DNA of 40,255 nucleotides from CAG-791 sp963596015 (GTDB lineage Bacteria > Bacillota > Clostridia > Lachnospirales > Lachnospiraceae): assembly GCA_963596015.1 (NCBI GenBank), contig CAVBJS010000020.1:1-40255 (forward strand), written 5' to 3'. This document shows, piece by piece, positions 5,495-14,622 of this stretch. The position numbers and the translations under genes are program-made. Position 1 is the stretch's first letter, and every line of letters starts with the position of its first letter. The notes under the pieces were generated by a model that searched no databases, was not told the origin of the DNA, and worked only from the letters and a program-made list of their open reading frames with translations.

Positions 5495-8374
5495 ATGAGA
5501 TTTGAGACTAGAGCAAGACAGATCGGCAGCTTCAGACCTATGCCGGTGATCGCCAGATACCAGATGCCGCGAGACGGATTACATGCAGACAGTGCCTTCG
5601 CCGATGCCATTATTGCGAAATACAAGGCTTCGGAAGAGGGCAATTTGCCGTCTGCCGATTTTGCGTATCCGGAGAAGCATTCGGAAGCTGCGGATACTAT
5701 GGATCGACTTTCTACGCAGCTCATAACCCTCAATCGGATCCGCGTGCAGATGAACGTTTACAATCAGAAATGGCTTCATCAGTATGCATTGTCTTTAACT
5801 AACAGCTGCCGGATGCTGCTGCGACAGTTGAATATCCGTGGCAGCGCCTCATCCGGGCAGGCTTCTCAATCCTCGGTGCACGAGCTGGAGAAGGTCCTGG
5901 GCGAACTCAGGACCTCTATTGAAGAAAAGTCCGCAGGAAGGTTAAACAATGGGCCTGCTGTGCAGGAAATCCCGGCGGAACAAAGAAATATCACTTTGCA
6001 GGGATACCTGCAGCACAAAGAGGAAACAGAGCGGGGATCATCCGGTATCAGGTCTGCAGAAGCGAACGAAGAGGTGAAGGTAAAGGAACCTTCGTCCGCC
6101 CAGGAGCAGGAAGAGATCATTCTTCGTATTCTCACAGCCGCTTCCCGTGGAAACGGAACCAGAGAGCGGTATATGTCCCAACTTTACAAACGTCTTTACG
6201 AGTCCGGAAGAAACGGTCAGGGGAACCGGATGGAAATACTGGACCGGGCAGGAACAGAGCTGCTATCCCTTGGAAGTTCCGGCAATGCATCCACACCTAT
6301 GATGAACGGGTGGGCCTCTGAGGCCGCACGTCGTTTTTACTGGCGGGTGCAGCGAGCACCCCGGCAGGAACAAAAGCTGCTTTTACAGGCAGGCGGCTAC
6401 GGGACGGTCATATCCTTGGAGAGAGCACTCCGATCCATGGACGGCGGAGAGTTCAGACGTTTTTCCATGGAACTGGTAGAAAGGATGCAGCAGGTAACGG
6501 AACTGTCCGGGCTGTCGGATGCCATGTGGACAAGGGAAGGCTCCTCCGGCATTGAACAGCAGATCCAGCAGATCTCTTCGGAGGAATGGACCGTGCTGAC
6601 AGAGCTGTTAGAGAAGGAGGGATACTTCTTTACCGATGACGGAATTGTTTTCTTAGAGGAAGAAGACATTCCGACCCTCGCATCCGAGCAGGCGCGCCAG
6701 TTATTCTGGCGCATACAGCGGGCGCCGGAACAGGAAAGACAGTTTTTCCTGGAGGCAGGTGGATTTTCATCCATGCAGGCATTGGAAAACGTGTTAAGGA
6801 CCATGGATGATGTGAAGTTCCGCAGATTTTCCGCACAGATCCTGGAAAGACTGCATTCATTCGTGGATGAGCCGGGACAGCCGGGGGCGGTGATGGCCAG
6901 ACAGTTACTGGAAAAGATGCCTTCTGCTAACGGGCAGGGGACAGATGTTTCTCAGACGCAGGGGCCTGCTTCTGAGAACAGGATGTTAACCCAGAGACAG
7001 ACATTCCTAAGACAGCTGCACGCCGGAGATAAAACGGCAAGAGTCCTGGAAAAAGTGCTGCGCACAGTAGTAGAGCAGCGGCAGACCCTGACGGAGAATA
7101 CCCAGGTTTTCGATATGCTCTCAGACGCTGTGCTGAACATGACGATGGATGACTGGCGTACCTTCCGGACAGAGATCACGAATATAGAAGAAGCGGATAT
7201 TCCGGAGGGTGTGGATCTTTCTTTCCTGCAGACCGGCAATACGGCAGACAGAGAAGTATTTGTGCAGAAAAGTACAAAAATCTCCGGTGTGACAAGTACA
7301 GAAGCTGCTTCGCAGAGAAGTACAGGGGCTTCTTCTCGGCAAGGTGCAGAAGTGCCTTCTTCGAAAGACACAGAACTGACGCTGGCAGAAGAAGGGATCC
7401 GTATGTCGCGGGAGAAGCGGGAACTGATACAAAGACTGCGCAGCGTAAGTCATATACCGGACAGCTCTATCCGCACGCTGGAACGCTTCCTGCGGGAGCA
7501 TACCGTACTGCGCACAGCAAGTCCGGCGGAGGAAGGACAGCATTACTTCCAAAAGCTTACCACCAGAGAACAGGAAAACTGGCATTCCTTCATCACAGAT
7601 GTATTGTCGGTGGGAAATGGATCCGGATCGGCAAGTATCCCGTCGGAGCAGATGTTTCACCGGGTGCATACCGGACCGGGCGGAGCCCTGCTGGCTATGC
7701 TGCAGGAAAGCAGAAACAACGCGGAAAGGGCTGCGGATACCGCACTTAATACAGTGGAGAGACTGCGGGAGGAACGGGTCCTTACCAGAGAAGTACTGGC
7801 GCAGGAACAGGAACGGAGAGCCACAGCAGGCAGCGCTGATACCATCCCCCATTTATTGCAGAGAGCTGCCGCTTCCGATACACGGAATGTAGCGGGACAA
7901 GGAACCACGAACGGGGAAACAACCGCAGACGGAGCAGTCTTGGCATACGCATCTGAGAGACAGGGAACGCTAATGACACGTGCTGCATCTATGGCACATG
8001 CGGCTTCCATAGCGCATGTACCTTCTCCGGACAACCAACAGGACTTAGAGCTGGCGTCAGCCCGGATGGAAGTACCCCGCAGAGCAGATAGTACACAGCA
8101 GGAGACATCCCGCAGTACCAAAAGGGAGGAACGCTCCGAATCTGTTTACCAGGACATTGAATTCGAGACCACATCCTATCATACGCAGGAACACAATGTA
8201 CAGGAAGTGGCACAGAGTCTGGGAAATGTGATGAACCGGCTGGACCAGCAGCAAAAGCAGATCGAACGCCTGGAAAGCAGGCAGCAGAGCTTGGAACAAC
8301 ACAATGTATCCAGGGAAGTCCTGAAAAAGCTGGATGACCGGGCACAGATGGAGCGCTTGAGAGGAGGTCGATAG
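5495..8374 (+). CDS. Large unknown CIS protein, tape-measure candidate
   Basis: A 959-residue hydrophilic, Gln/Glu/Arg-rich protein with no family I recognise. It holds an internal duplication: residues about 278-332 (ARRFYWRVQRAPRQEQKLLL...) and 400-454 (ARQLFWRIQRAPEQERQFFL...) align almost throughout, including the GGEFRRFS/DVKFRRFS ends. Residues about 905-955 form a coiled coil (MNRLDQQQKQIERLESRQQ). Position right after the tube/chaperone genes and before the LysM hub protein is where contractile tails keep the tape measure. No transmembrane stretch is obvious, which is unlike many phage tape measures. If the usual ~0.15 nm per residue held, the tail would be about 140 nm. AAGG sits 9 bases before the ATG. 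A scaffold or cargo adaptor role is equally possible. Confidence 0.55.
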   Translation: MRFETRARQIGSFRPMPVIARYQMPRDGLHADSAFADAIIAKYKASEEGNLPSADFAYPEKHSEAADTMDRLSTQLITLNRIRVQMNVYNQKWLHQYALSLTNSCRMLLRQLNIRGSASSGQASQSSVHELEKVLGELRTSIEEKSAGRLNNGPAVQEIPAEQRNITLQGYLQHKEETERGSSGIRSAEANEEVKVKEPSSAQEQEEIILRILTAASRGNGTRERYMSQLYKRLYESGRNGQGNRMEILDRAGTELLSLGSSGNASTPMMNGWASEAARRFYWRVQRAPRQEQKLLLQAGGYGTVISLERALRSMDGGEFRRFSMELVERMQQVTELSGLSDAMWTREGSSGIEQQIQQISSEEWTVLTELLEKEGYFFTDDGIVFLEEEDIPTLASEQARQLFWRIQRAPEQERQFFLEAGGFSSMQALENVLRTMDDVKFRRFSAQILERLHSFVDEPGQPGAVMARQLLEKMPSANGQGTDVSQTQGPASENRMLTQRQTFLRQLHAGDKTARVLEKVLRTVVEQRQTLTENTQVFDMLSDAVLNMTMDDWRTFRTEITNIEEADIPEGVDLSFLQTGNTADREVFVQKSTKISGVTSTEAASQRSTGASSRQGAEVPSSKDTELTLAEEGIRMSREKRELIQRLRSVSHIPDSSIRTLERFLREHTVLRTASPAEEGQHYFQKLTTREQENWHSFITDVLSVGNGSGSASIPSEQMFHRVHTGPGGALLAMLQESRNNAERAADTALNTVERLREERVLTREVLAQEQERRATAGSADTIPHLLQRAAASDTRNVAGQGTTNGETTADGAVLAYASERQGTLMTRAASMAHAASIAHVPSPDNQQDLELASARMEVPRRADSTQQETSRSTKREERSESVYQDIEFETTSYHTQEHNVQEVAQSLGNVMNRLDQQQKQIERLESRQQSLEQHNVSREVLKKLDDRAQMERLRGGR

Positions 8375-8377
8375 AGC

Positions 8378-9091
8378 ATGTCGTCCATGACATCACTGAA
8401 AAAAGGAAAGATCAGCATCTGCGATGAGGGCGGATCACCGAAGGAAGATATCAGCTTTACCTTTAATCCCTCTTCCTATTCGATCTCTTCTGAGCCCACC
8501 TACCGGGATGTAAGGCACTTGATGCAGGATACCGAGCGCAAGGAATTCCTCGGAGGCGTTATCCGCACTATGGATGTAAGCCTGATCTTTGATTCCTTCA
8601 GCGATAATGACCTGTTTTCGGAATCGGAGATGCAGTCCGTCAAGAATCTGACGGAAGGTGTGGAAAACCGGTTAAAGCCCATCACGGACAAGATCAAAAA
8701 ACTGGAGCAGGCAGCCCATGTGGTGGGAGAGTTACACAGACCGCCCACGGTGATCTTTTCCTGGGGTAATTTAAATTTCAAAGGTGTTATCACCAGGTTT
8801 AGCGCCGAATATACCATGTTCTCCATGGAAGGAAAGCCGATCCGTGCCACGGTACGTCTTGCTATTACTGAAGAGAAGGACCCGGCGGCCTCGGCAAGAG
8901 AGAACCCTTTTGAGTCTCCGGATCGTACCAAGACCAGAGTACTGGTGGAAGGAATGAGCCTCTGGAGTCTCGCCTATGATGAATATAATGATTGTGAGAA
9001 GTGGAGGATCATCGCCAGAGCCAATAACATTATGAATCCCCTGGATGTCCAGCCCGGACAGGTGATCAAGGTACCCGCTTTGTCTAACTAA
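8378..9091 (+). CDS. CIS-tube-domain plus LysM hub adaptor (Afp7/Pvc7-like)
   Basis: A 237-residue protein. Residues 1-175 form the CIS tube-like domain (FTFNPSSYSISSEPTYRD...), a tube-fold adaptor between tube and hub. Residues about 186-234 are a LysM module (VEGMSLWSLAYDEYNDCEKWRIIARANNI...LDVQPGQVIKVP). The same two-domain arrangement occurs in Afp7/Pvc7 and corresponds to T4 gp53/Mu gp45-type LysM proteins, where LysM binds baseplate parts rather than peptidoglycan. AGGAGG (8362-8367) lies 10 bases before the ATG, inside the end of the preceding gene. A 111-base spacer with hairpins follows it. Confidence 0.88.
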   Translation: MSSMTSLKKGKISICDEGGSPKEDISFTFNPSSYSISSEPTYRDVRHLMQDTERKEFLGGVIRTMDVSLIFDSFSDNDLFSESEMQSVKNLTEGVENRLKPITDKIKKLEQAAHVVGELHRPPTVIFSWGNLNFKGVITRFSAEYTMFSMEGKPIRATVRLAITEEKDPAASARENPFESPDRTKTRVLVEGMSLWSLAYDEYNDCEKWRIIARANNIMNPLDVQPGQVIKVPALSN

Positions 9092-9113
9092 GATATATTT
9101 GATAGCATTGACC

Positions 9114-9162
9114 GCAAAGTCAAATTCGAATTTGTCTTAAACAGATCTGAAATTTGATTTGC
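9114..9162 (+). other. AT-rich imperfect stem-loop between baseplate genes
   Basis: GCAAAGTCAAATT (9114-9126) can pair with AATTTGATTTGC (9151-9162), giving 12 pairs with one bulge. Inside the left arm, 9121-9134 (CAAATTCGAATTTG) is a perfect 14-base palindrome that could be an operator or form an alternative hairpin. No T-run follows, so it is not a standard terminator. It may be an mRNA processing or attenuation point. Confidence 0.45.
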
Positions 9163-9166
9163 GATA

Positions 9167-9196
9167 CCTCCGGCGCAAAGCGCCTGTGAAATGGAG
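9167..9196 (+). repeat. 30-base leader repeat, copy 1
   Basis: This 30-base sequence (CCTCCGGCG...ATGGAG) matches 11521-11550 at about 25 of 30 positions. In both places it forms a small GGCG/CGCC hairpin and ends in the GGAG ribosome binding site of the next gene. Confidence 0.7.
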
Positions 9197-9202
9197 ATTT
9201 TT

Positions 9203-10291
9203 ATGGCAGATCTGATGACTGCAGTATGGGATTTTGAAAAGCTGCAGACACAATATAAATATTTCCGTGTACCCACAGCCTCCCTTACGGTAGGCGGAAC
9301 GGACCTGACAAAAGCTGCCGGTATAGCAGTTTCCCGGGTGGAGGCAGTGCTGTTGCTGGACGGGGTATCCAGTGTCCGCGTGGAATTCTCAGACTGCTAT
9401 GATGTGAAAAACAGTACTTATTTAAGCCCTGTTAAAGATGCGGCAGTACTGGGAAAGACCGTGGAGCTGAAGTTGGGATACCAGTCGTCTCTGGAAAAAG
9501 TATTCAAGGGATATCTCTCCAACGTGCGCACCAGAGCTTCCGCAGAGGATGGCTATTCCATGGAATTCGTTGCACTGGATGTGCGCAAGCTGATGATGAC
9601 GGACAACTGTCATGCCAGAGAATACAAGGTTACCAATTACAGTGATGCTGTTTCCGAGATTCTGAAGCGCTATGCTAAGTTGGCCAGTGCTTCGGTGGAG
9701 GCCACAGAGGAGAACCTTGAGGAAGGATTGCTGTGGCAGAACAGTTCAGACTATGATTTTATCCGCTCCGATCTGATCGATAACGGCCGGGTGGACAGAG
9801 AGTTTTTTGTGGCGGTGGATACCGCTTATTTCCGTAAACCTGCCAGTGTTACTTCGCCGGTCATCACATTGCGGCCGGGCAGCGGACTGGTGAGCCTGGA
9901 AGCGGACGCAGAATATGAAAACACCAATTTTACGGTGCTGGGATTTGATCCCGGGAACAGAGAGCCGGTTTCCGGAGAAGCGATCTCCAAGACTGCAGGA
10001 GAGATCTCCGATGCCCTTGGAGGCCCCGGACAGTGGTTCGTATCTGACCCATCCTGCACCAGCGCGTCTATGGGCAGCGCCCATGCGCAGGCGTTGGCGA
10101 AGCGCTCTCTTATGAAAAGTCAGAAGGCACAGATTAGCTGTATAGGACTTCCCCAGCTGATACCGGGACGTTTTATCGCCATTGATCGAGTGGACAGTAA
10201 TGTAAACAAAAAATATTACATCAACCGTGTGACCCATACCTTTGACAATGAAGGATTTCGCACTGTGGTGGATACGGTAGGATGGGAGTAA
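9203..10291 (+). CDS. gpD/gp27-like CIS hub protein
   Basis: A 362-residue baseplate hub protein of the phage late control gene D / VgrG N-terminal type, which forms the trimeric adaptor between hexameric tube and trimeric spike. Recognisable parts are an N-terminal barrel (VSRVEAVLLLDGVSSVRVEFSD), a second barrel with GKTVELKLGYQSSLEKVFKGYLSNV, and a C-terminal LIPGRFIAIDRVDSNVNKKYYINRVTHTFDNEG segment. In Afp8/Pvc8 and VgrG this part is fused to the spike OB-fold and beta-helix; here the spike is the separate next gene, as in P2 (gpD and gpV). The start is set at 9203 because GGAG ends 6 bases before it; an ATG at 9191 overlaps that site. Confidence 0.9.
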   Translation: MADLMTAVWDFEKLQTQYKYFRVPTASLTVGGTDLTKAAGIAVSRVEAVLLLDGVSSVRVEFSDCYDVKNSTYLSPVKDAAVLGKTVELKLGYQSSLEKVFKGYLSNVRTRASAEDGYSMEFVALDVRKLMMTDNCHAREYKVTNYSDAVSEILKRYAKLASASVEATEENLEEGLLWQNSSDYDFIRSDLIDNGRVDREFFVAVDTAYFRKPASVTSPVITLRPGSGLVSLEADAEYENTNFTVLGFDPGNREPVSGEAISKTAGEISDALGGPGQWFVSDPSCTSASMGSAHAQALAKRSLMKSQKAQISCIGLPQLIPGRFIAIDRVDSNVNKKYYINRVTHTFDNEGFRTVVDTVGWE

Positions 10292-10303
10292 GGGAGAGTC
10301 CGG

Positions 10304-11068
10304 ATGCTTGAAGAGATGATCCGTACGGCTGACAACTGGGCCGGAGGCAGCGTAAACGTGGGACTGGTTTCCGGTACTGTCAGAGACAATTACAGTGAGG
10401 AAGAGCCCGGTAAAATCAAAGTCGAATATTATATCGGTGAAAAGGGGCGTCTCCTGACAGGCTGGCTGCCGGTGATGACACCTTATGTGGCGGACAAGGC
10501 GGGGGTCTATATGCTGCCGGAGATCGGCACGGAAGTGGTGATCGGCTTTATGCACGGCAGACTGGATTGCCCGGTAGTGCTGGGGACACTGTGGTGCAAG
10601 GACGTGAATCGTCCGGATAACGCAGTGAACGAGAAAAATCTGACCAAGGTGATCCGTACCAAAGGCGGAAATGAGATCCGCATATCCGATGAGGAAAAGA
10701 AGCAGAAGATAACTGTCAAGACGCCCGGAGAGCTTACGGTCTCCATGGAAGATGAAGCCAACCTGATCCGTTTGAGAGATAAGGAAAGCAGTAATCAGGT
10801 GCTCATCGACAGTAAAAACGGCCGGATCGAGATTAAGGCAGATAAGAAGATCTCATTGTCTGTGGGCAGTTCCAGTGTGGTCATTGAAGGCAGTAAGATC
10901 ACCATAGATTCGGCATCGATAGAGGGGAAAGCTTCCCAAAGCCTGGAATTGGAAGGTCAGAGCACAAGGATCCATGGAAGTCAGGTACAGGTAAAGGGCA
11001 GTGCCTCATTGAATCTGACTGCCAGTGGAGTCACAGAGGTTAAGGGTGCCATCGTGAAGATAAACTAA
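10304..11068 (+). CDS. gpV/gp5-like spike protein with beta-helix
   Basis: A 254-residue spike protein. Residues about 15-105 form the OB-fold of phage baseplate protein V/gp5 (GLVSGTVRDNY...GKIKVEYYIGEK...MLPEIGTEVVIGFMHGRLDCPVVLGTLW). The rest is a run of short beta repeats (EIRISD, KITVKTPG, IEIKADKKISLSVG, VVIEGSKITIDSA, LELEGQSTRIHG) expected to fold as the triangular trimeric beta-helix needle. No lysozyme domain is inserted. AGGGAG lies 7 bases before the ATG. With the gpD-like protein it makes a split VgrG; the DUF4280 protein further downstream is the likely sharpened tip. Confidence 0.92.
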   Translation: MLEEMIRTADNWAGGSVNVGLVSGTVRDNYSEEEPGKIKVEYYIGEKGRLLTGWLPVMTPYVADKAGVYMLPEIGTEVVIGFMHGRLDCPVVLGTLWCKDVNRPDNAVNEKNLTKVIRTKGGNEIRISDEEKKQKITVKTPGELTVSMEDEANLIRLRDKESSNQVLIDSKNGRIEIKADKKISLSVGSSSVVIEGSKITIDSASIEGKASQSLELEGQSTRIHGSQVQVKGSASLNLTASGVTEVKGAIVKIN

Positions 11069-11078
11069 GAGGATTATT

Positions 11079-11495
11079 ATGACATATACTCAAAACAGCG
11101 AATTCCTCGGCAGAGGCTTTGCTTTTCCGCTCAGCATCGATCCTGTCACGGGAGAAATGCAGACGGTAGCTTATGAGGAGGATATTCGGCAGGCGATTTA
11201 CCTGATCATCATGACCAGAAAGGGAGAGCGGGTCATGCGGCCGGAATTCGGCTGCTCGATCCATGATTACGCCTTCGATAATATGGATTATGAAACCCTT
11301 TCCAGGATCGAAGAGACGGTGCGGGAAGCACTGATCCTGTGGGAACCCCGCATACGAGACATAGAAGTGCATGCCAACCGGGCAGATGCAGGAAGGCTGG
11401 ATATCGAGATCGACTATGTGGTGCGAACCACCAACAACCCCTATAACCTGGTTTACCCGTTCTATATCAACGAAGGACTGACAGAAGAGGTCTGA
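11079..11495 (+). CDS. gp25-like baseplate wedge protein
   Basis: A 138-residue protein of the T4 gp25/Afp9 family, a wedge component that contacts the first sheath ring and nucleates sheath polymerisation. Clear family marks are FAFPLSIDPVTGEM near the N-terminus, EEDIRQAIYLIIMTRKGERVMRPEFGC (the ERVMRPEFG motif) in the middle, and NPYNLVYPFYI at the end. AGAGGA lies 7 bases before the ATG. It is followed by a 61-base spacer carrying the second leader repeat, then by the larger wedge protein it is expected to bind. Confidence 0.95.
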   Translation: MTYTQNSEFLGRGFAFPLSIDPVTGEMQTVAYEEDIRQAIYLIIMTRKGERVMRPEFGCSIHDYAFDNMDYETLSRIEETVREALILWEPRIRDIEVHANRADAGRLDIEIDYVVRTTNNPYNLVYPFYINEGLTEEV

Positions 11496-11520
11496 AGTCG
11501 CCGGGAAGCTTGCTTAGCTG

Positions 11521-11550
11521 CCTCCGGCGCATAACGCCTTCGGAATGGAG
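11521..11550 (+). repeat. 30-base leader repeat, copy 2
   Basis: Near-copy of 9167-9196. CCGGCG, a short loop and CGCCTTCGG form a compact hairpin, and the terminal GGAG is the ribosome binding site of the gene starting at 11557. Confidence 0.7.
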
Positions 11551-11556
11551 AGCTAT

Positions 11557-14500
11557 ATGAAAAAGATAACACAAAGATCTTCCGAAGAGATCATGAATGA
11601 ACTTCATGAAAAAGCCCATTCTTATACCCCGGAGTGGCGCTTTTCGAGACAGCTTCCGGATATTGGAAGTGCACTGGCGTCCGTCTATTCCGGTATGCAG
11701 GAACGGCTGGACCGCAAGTATGCCATGTTGTCGGAGAAGCTGAAGGTGGATTATTTTAATTGCCTGAACACATCCATGAAGAGTGCAGCACCGGCAGAGG
11801 GCTTTGTGACATTCGGGCTTTCCGGTGAGGGGGCATCCAGTTCTTTTCTCCCTGAAGGGACACCGCTTCGCGGGGATACCACAGACGAAAACGGGGAGCC
11901 GGTGCCCATAGAACTGATGGATGATGTGCTGGTAGTGCAGGATACACTGGCTGCCGTATATGAGACGCGAGGTGCAAAGGACTATATCGGTCTTCTGTAT
12001 CAGCAGGACATGGAAGAGCGGAAGGGATTTCCGCTGTTTGGCATGTCTGCGGAAAATCTGGAGCGGCACCTTTTCCGCCTCAGCCACCCCTATCTGCTGC
12101 ATCTGAACGGCCACGGCGTCATCGGTCTTCGGTTTTATGATGAGCACGGTGTACTGCTTCCGGAGGAGATCGTCAGTCGTCTGGCTGATCCCGGTGCAGT
12201 GAGATTTTATTATGAGACCCATGATGAGGCTGACGGAGAGGATATCGTAGAGATCGGCGGAGAGTACCTGACAGATATCCGGTACCACGATGGGACCCTT
12301 TGGATCCGTAAACAGATGGGAGAACCGCCCTGGGCCGAAACAGAACATTTCGGGATCCTTACCAGATGGCTTTGCTGCGAGATAATGGATATACGGGGAC
12401 TGGAGGATCTGTCACCGGCGCGGATCGTCATGTCTGCGGCATGTGCCGGATCGGCTCCGGATGGAATTTACGGCGCCGGCGCAGACCAGCCTCAGGAAGA
12501 ACCCTTCATGCCCTTCGGAGAGCGATTTTCGGTTTATGACGACATATACTTCGGTGCGGAAGATGCTTTGAGCAAAAAAGGCGCTGAGATCGAGCTGAGC
12601 TTCCAGGAGGAGTTCGTCAGAATACCCATCACAGATCCCGACGAGGGTGATGGCATTGAATGGAAGCTGATTATGTCCAAAGATCAGTTCGGCCAGGAAA
12701 AAGAGTACGATATCACCATCGAAGAGGTTATCTGGGAGTATTATAATGGCAGTGGCTGGGCCAGGCTTTTCAGCACCCATAAGAATACGGACGCATTCAA
12801 CGGAGCCGGAGGCGCGGAGAGGCAGCTGAAAAAGATCACCTTTACCTGTCCCCAGGATCTGGCACCGGTGCTGGCCGGCTCCGGAGAGAATTACTACATC
12901 CGGGCACGGATCCTCAAGGTAAACAATGCTTATAAAACCGCCGGATATTATGTCACCCCTGTGGTCTCTGATGTCAAGTTCACCTGGAAATATGTGGGTG
13001 AGGGCCTGGAACCGGAGTACATGACCGCTTACAATCATCTCGAGGAGAAGCTGGTAAGTGTCCGAAAAGAGAGACTGGAAGGGAGAAAACTGGTGCCGGT
13101 GAAGGCAGCCCAGGACAATCATCCGGCGTTATGGATGGGCTTTAAAACCACCTTTACACAGGGACCGGTCCGCATCCTTTGGGAAACAGAGCAGACCCTG
13201 CAGGATAACCAGCCGGATATCCGCTGGGAGTATTACCGGGGATATGAATGGGCACCGCTGATGCCTCTGGATGGCACGGAAGATTTTCGTATGACGGGCC
13301 TGCTTACCTTCAGCGGCATTCCGGATGCGGTCCCCCTGAAGATATTCGGTCAGGAAGAGCCGTTGTACTGGATCCGTGCTATACGGATCGAAAATACGGC
13401 TCACCACAAAGAAGTACCGTATATCAGAAACTGGTATCTGAACAGTGCCCGGGCGGTCACCATCCAGCACGGACTCAGTGAATACTGGACACTGGAAAAT
13501 TGGGAGACAGATGCCACCATTCAATTACTTAACCGCAATGTCCATGAGCTGGAGCTGTGGGTGCGGGAGGATGAACGCCTGAGTAACGAGGAGATCCGTG
13601 CACTTACCAGTGAGAACCGCTATGAGCAGGTGCTGGATGAGGCTGGCGGACAAAGCTATGCATGGATCCGCTGGGAGCGTACAGATAATCTGCAGCGCCA
13701 CGATGCCGGTGAACGGGTGTATATGCTGGATGAAAACGAAGGTATCCTGTCCTTCGGCGGTGACGCGGCAGGCAAGGTGCCGGCCCCCGGCGTGGTGGAC
13801 GGGATCCATGTGGTCTACTCCATCGGCGGCGGTGCCCAAAGTAACCTGGCACCGGGCTCCGTGACAGCCTTGGAGCTTTCCGAGGGCTTTGTCAGCAGTG
13901 TGACCAATCCCCTTCCCATGACGGGCGGATATAACCGGGAGACCGTGGGAGAAGCCATTCGCCGGGCAGCCGCAGAAAACAAGCATCACTTCCGGGCCGT
14001 TACGGAATCGGATTTTGAAGAACTGGCTGTCAACAAAGAACCATCCATCCGCAAGGTAAAATGCCTGACCGGCGTGGATGCTGACGGAAAGGAAGTCCCC
14101 GGCGAGGTAACACTGGTGCTTCTCACCGATGATTATAATGACCGTGGAGCCGGGTTTGAGCGTTTAAAGAGCCGCCTGTATGAATGGTTTCAGGATAAAC
14201 TGCCTGCAGCCTATGCGGGAAGCGAGCGCTTCCATATCCGGCGGGCAGAGCTGGTGGAGATCGAACTGCATGTGGAAGCCGTGATCACCGATTATCAGAG
14301 GATGTTCCGCATTCAGAAGGATCTGCAGGACAAACTGACCCGGTTCCTCGATCCGGTTACCGGCAATTTTGACGGCGGCGGATGGGAGATCGGACAGCTT
14401 CCGGAGCGTTCCCAGTTGGAGGCGTTGATCAGATCCGACGAGGACGTGGAAAGCCTGCGTCGGTGTACGGTATTTACCAGGATTGTCAACCGGACCGGAA

Positions 14501-14604
14501 GTCCGGCTGTAAGCTACGATGAAATAAGGAATATGCCCTTTGTGCTGCCGATCGGCGGCGTTCACCGCTTCCGTATGGAACGCAAGAACAGCAGAGGCAT
14601 GTAA
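11557..14604 (+). CDS. Large baseplate J-type wedge protein (Afp11/12-like)
   Basis: A 1015-residue baseplate assembly protein of the gpJ/gp6 class. The N-terminus (YTPEWRFSRQLPDIGSALASVYSGMQERLDRKY) is the usual start of CIS baseplate proteins. The C-terminal third contains the gp6/gpJ core: NPLPMTGGYNRETVGEAIRRA around residue 790, then EELAVNKEPSIRKVKCLTGVD and EIELHVEAVITDYQR, which assemble the iris ring around the hub. The long middle of beta-rich repeats (residues about 250-760) is a decoration typical of large CIS versions. GGAG ends 6 bases before the ATG at 11557; an ATG at 11545 overlaps that site. A second, shorter paralogue follows, as in Afp/PVC. Confidence 0.9.
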   Translation: MKKITQRSSEEIMNELHEKAHSYTPEWRFSRQLPDIGSALASVYSGMQERLDRKYAMLSEKLKVDYFNCLNTSMKSAAPAEGFVTFGLSGEGASSSFLPEGTPLRGDTTDENGEPVPIELMDDVLVVQDTLAAVYETRGAKDYIGLLYQQDMEERKGFPLFGMSAENLERHLFRLSHPYLLHLNGHGVIGLRFYDEHGVLLPEEIVSRLADPGAVRFYYETHDEADGEDIVEIGGEYLTDIRYHDGTLWIRKQMGEPPWAETEHFGILTRWLCCEIMDIRGLEDLSPARIVMSAACAGSAPDGIYGAGADQPQEEPFMPFGERFSVYDDIYFGAEDALSKKGAEIELSFQEEFVRIPITDPDEGDGIEWKLIMSKDQFGQEKEYDITIEEVIWEYYNGSGWARLFSTHKNTDAFNGAGGAERQLKKITFTCPQDLAPVLAGSGENYYIRARILKVNNAYKTAGYYVTPVVSDVKFTWKYVGEGLEPEYMTAYNHLEEKLVSVRKERLEGRKLVPVKAAQDNHPALWMGFKTTFTQGPVRILWETEQTLQDNQPDIRWEYYRGYEWAPLMPLDGTEDFRMTGLLTFSGIPDAVPLKIFGQEEPLYWIRAIRIENTAHHKEVPYIRNWYLNSARAVTIQHGLSEYWTLENWETDATIQLLNRNVHELELWVREDERLSNEEIRALTSENRYEQVLDEAGGQSYAWIRWERTDNLQRHDAGERVYMLDENEGILSFGGDAAGKVPAPGVVDGIHVVYSIGGGAQSNLAPGSVTALELSEGFVSSVTNPLPMTGGYNRETVGEAIRRAAAENKHHFRAVTESDFEELAVNKEPSIRKVKCLTGVDADGKEVPGEVTLVLLTDDYNDRGAGFERLKSRLYEWFQDKLPAAYAGSERFHIRRAELVEIELHVEAVITDYQRMFRIQKDLQDKLTRFLDPVTGNFDGGGWEIGQLPERSQLEALIRSDEDVESLRRCTVFTRIVNRTGSPAVSYDEIRNMPFVLPIGGVHRFRMERKNSRGM

Positions 14605-14622
14605 GATGACCGGAGGTAGGCT

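Noticed and set aside
9191..9202. Upstream ATG starts at 9191, 11545, 22192 and 2142
   Set aside because: At 2142, 9191 and 11545 the ATG overlaps or adjoins the GGAG site that serves a better placed downstream ATG; 22192 lacks a site while 22216 has AAGGAG.
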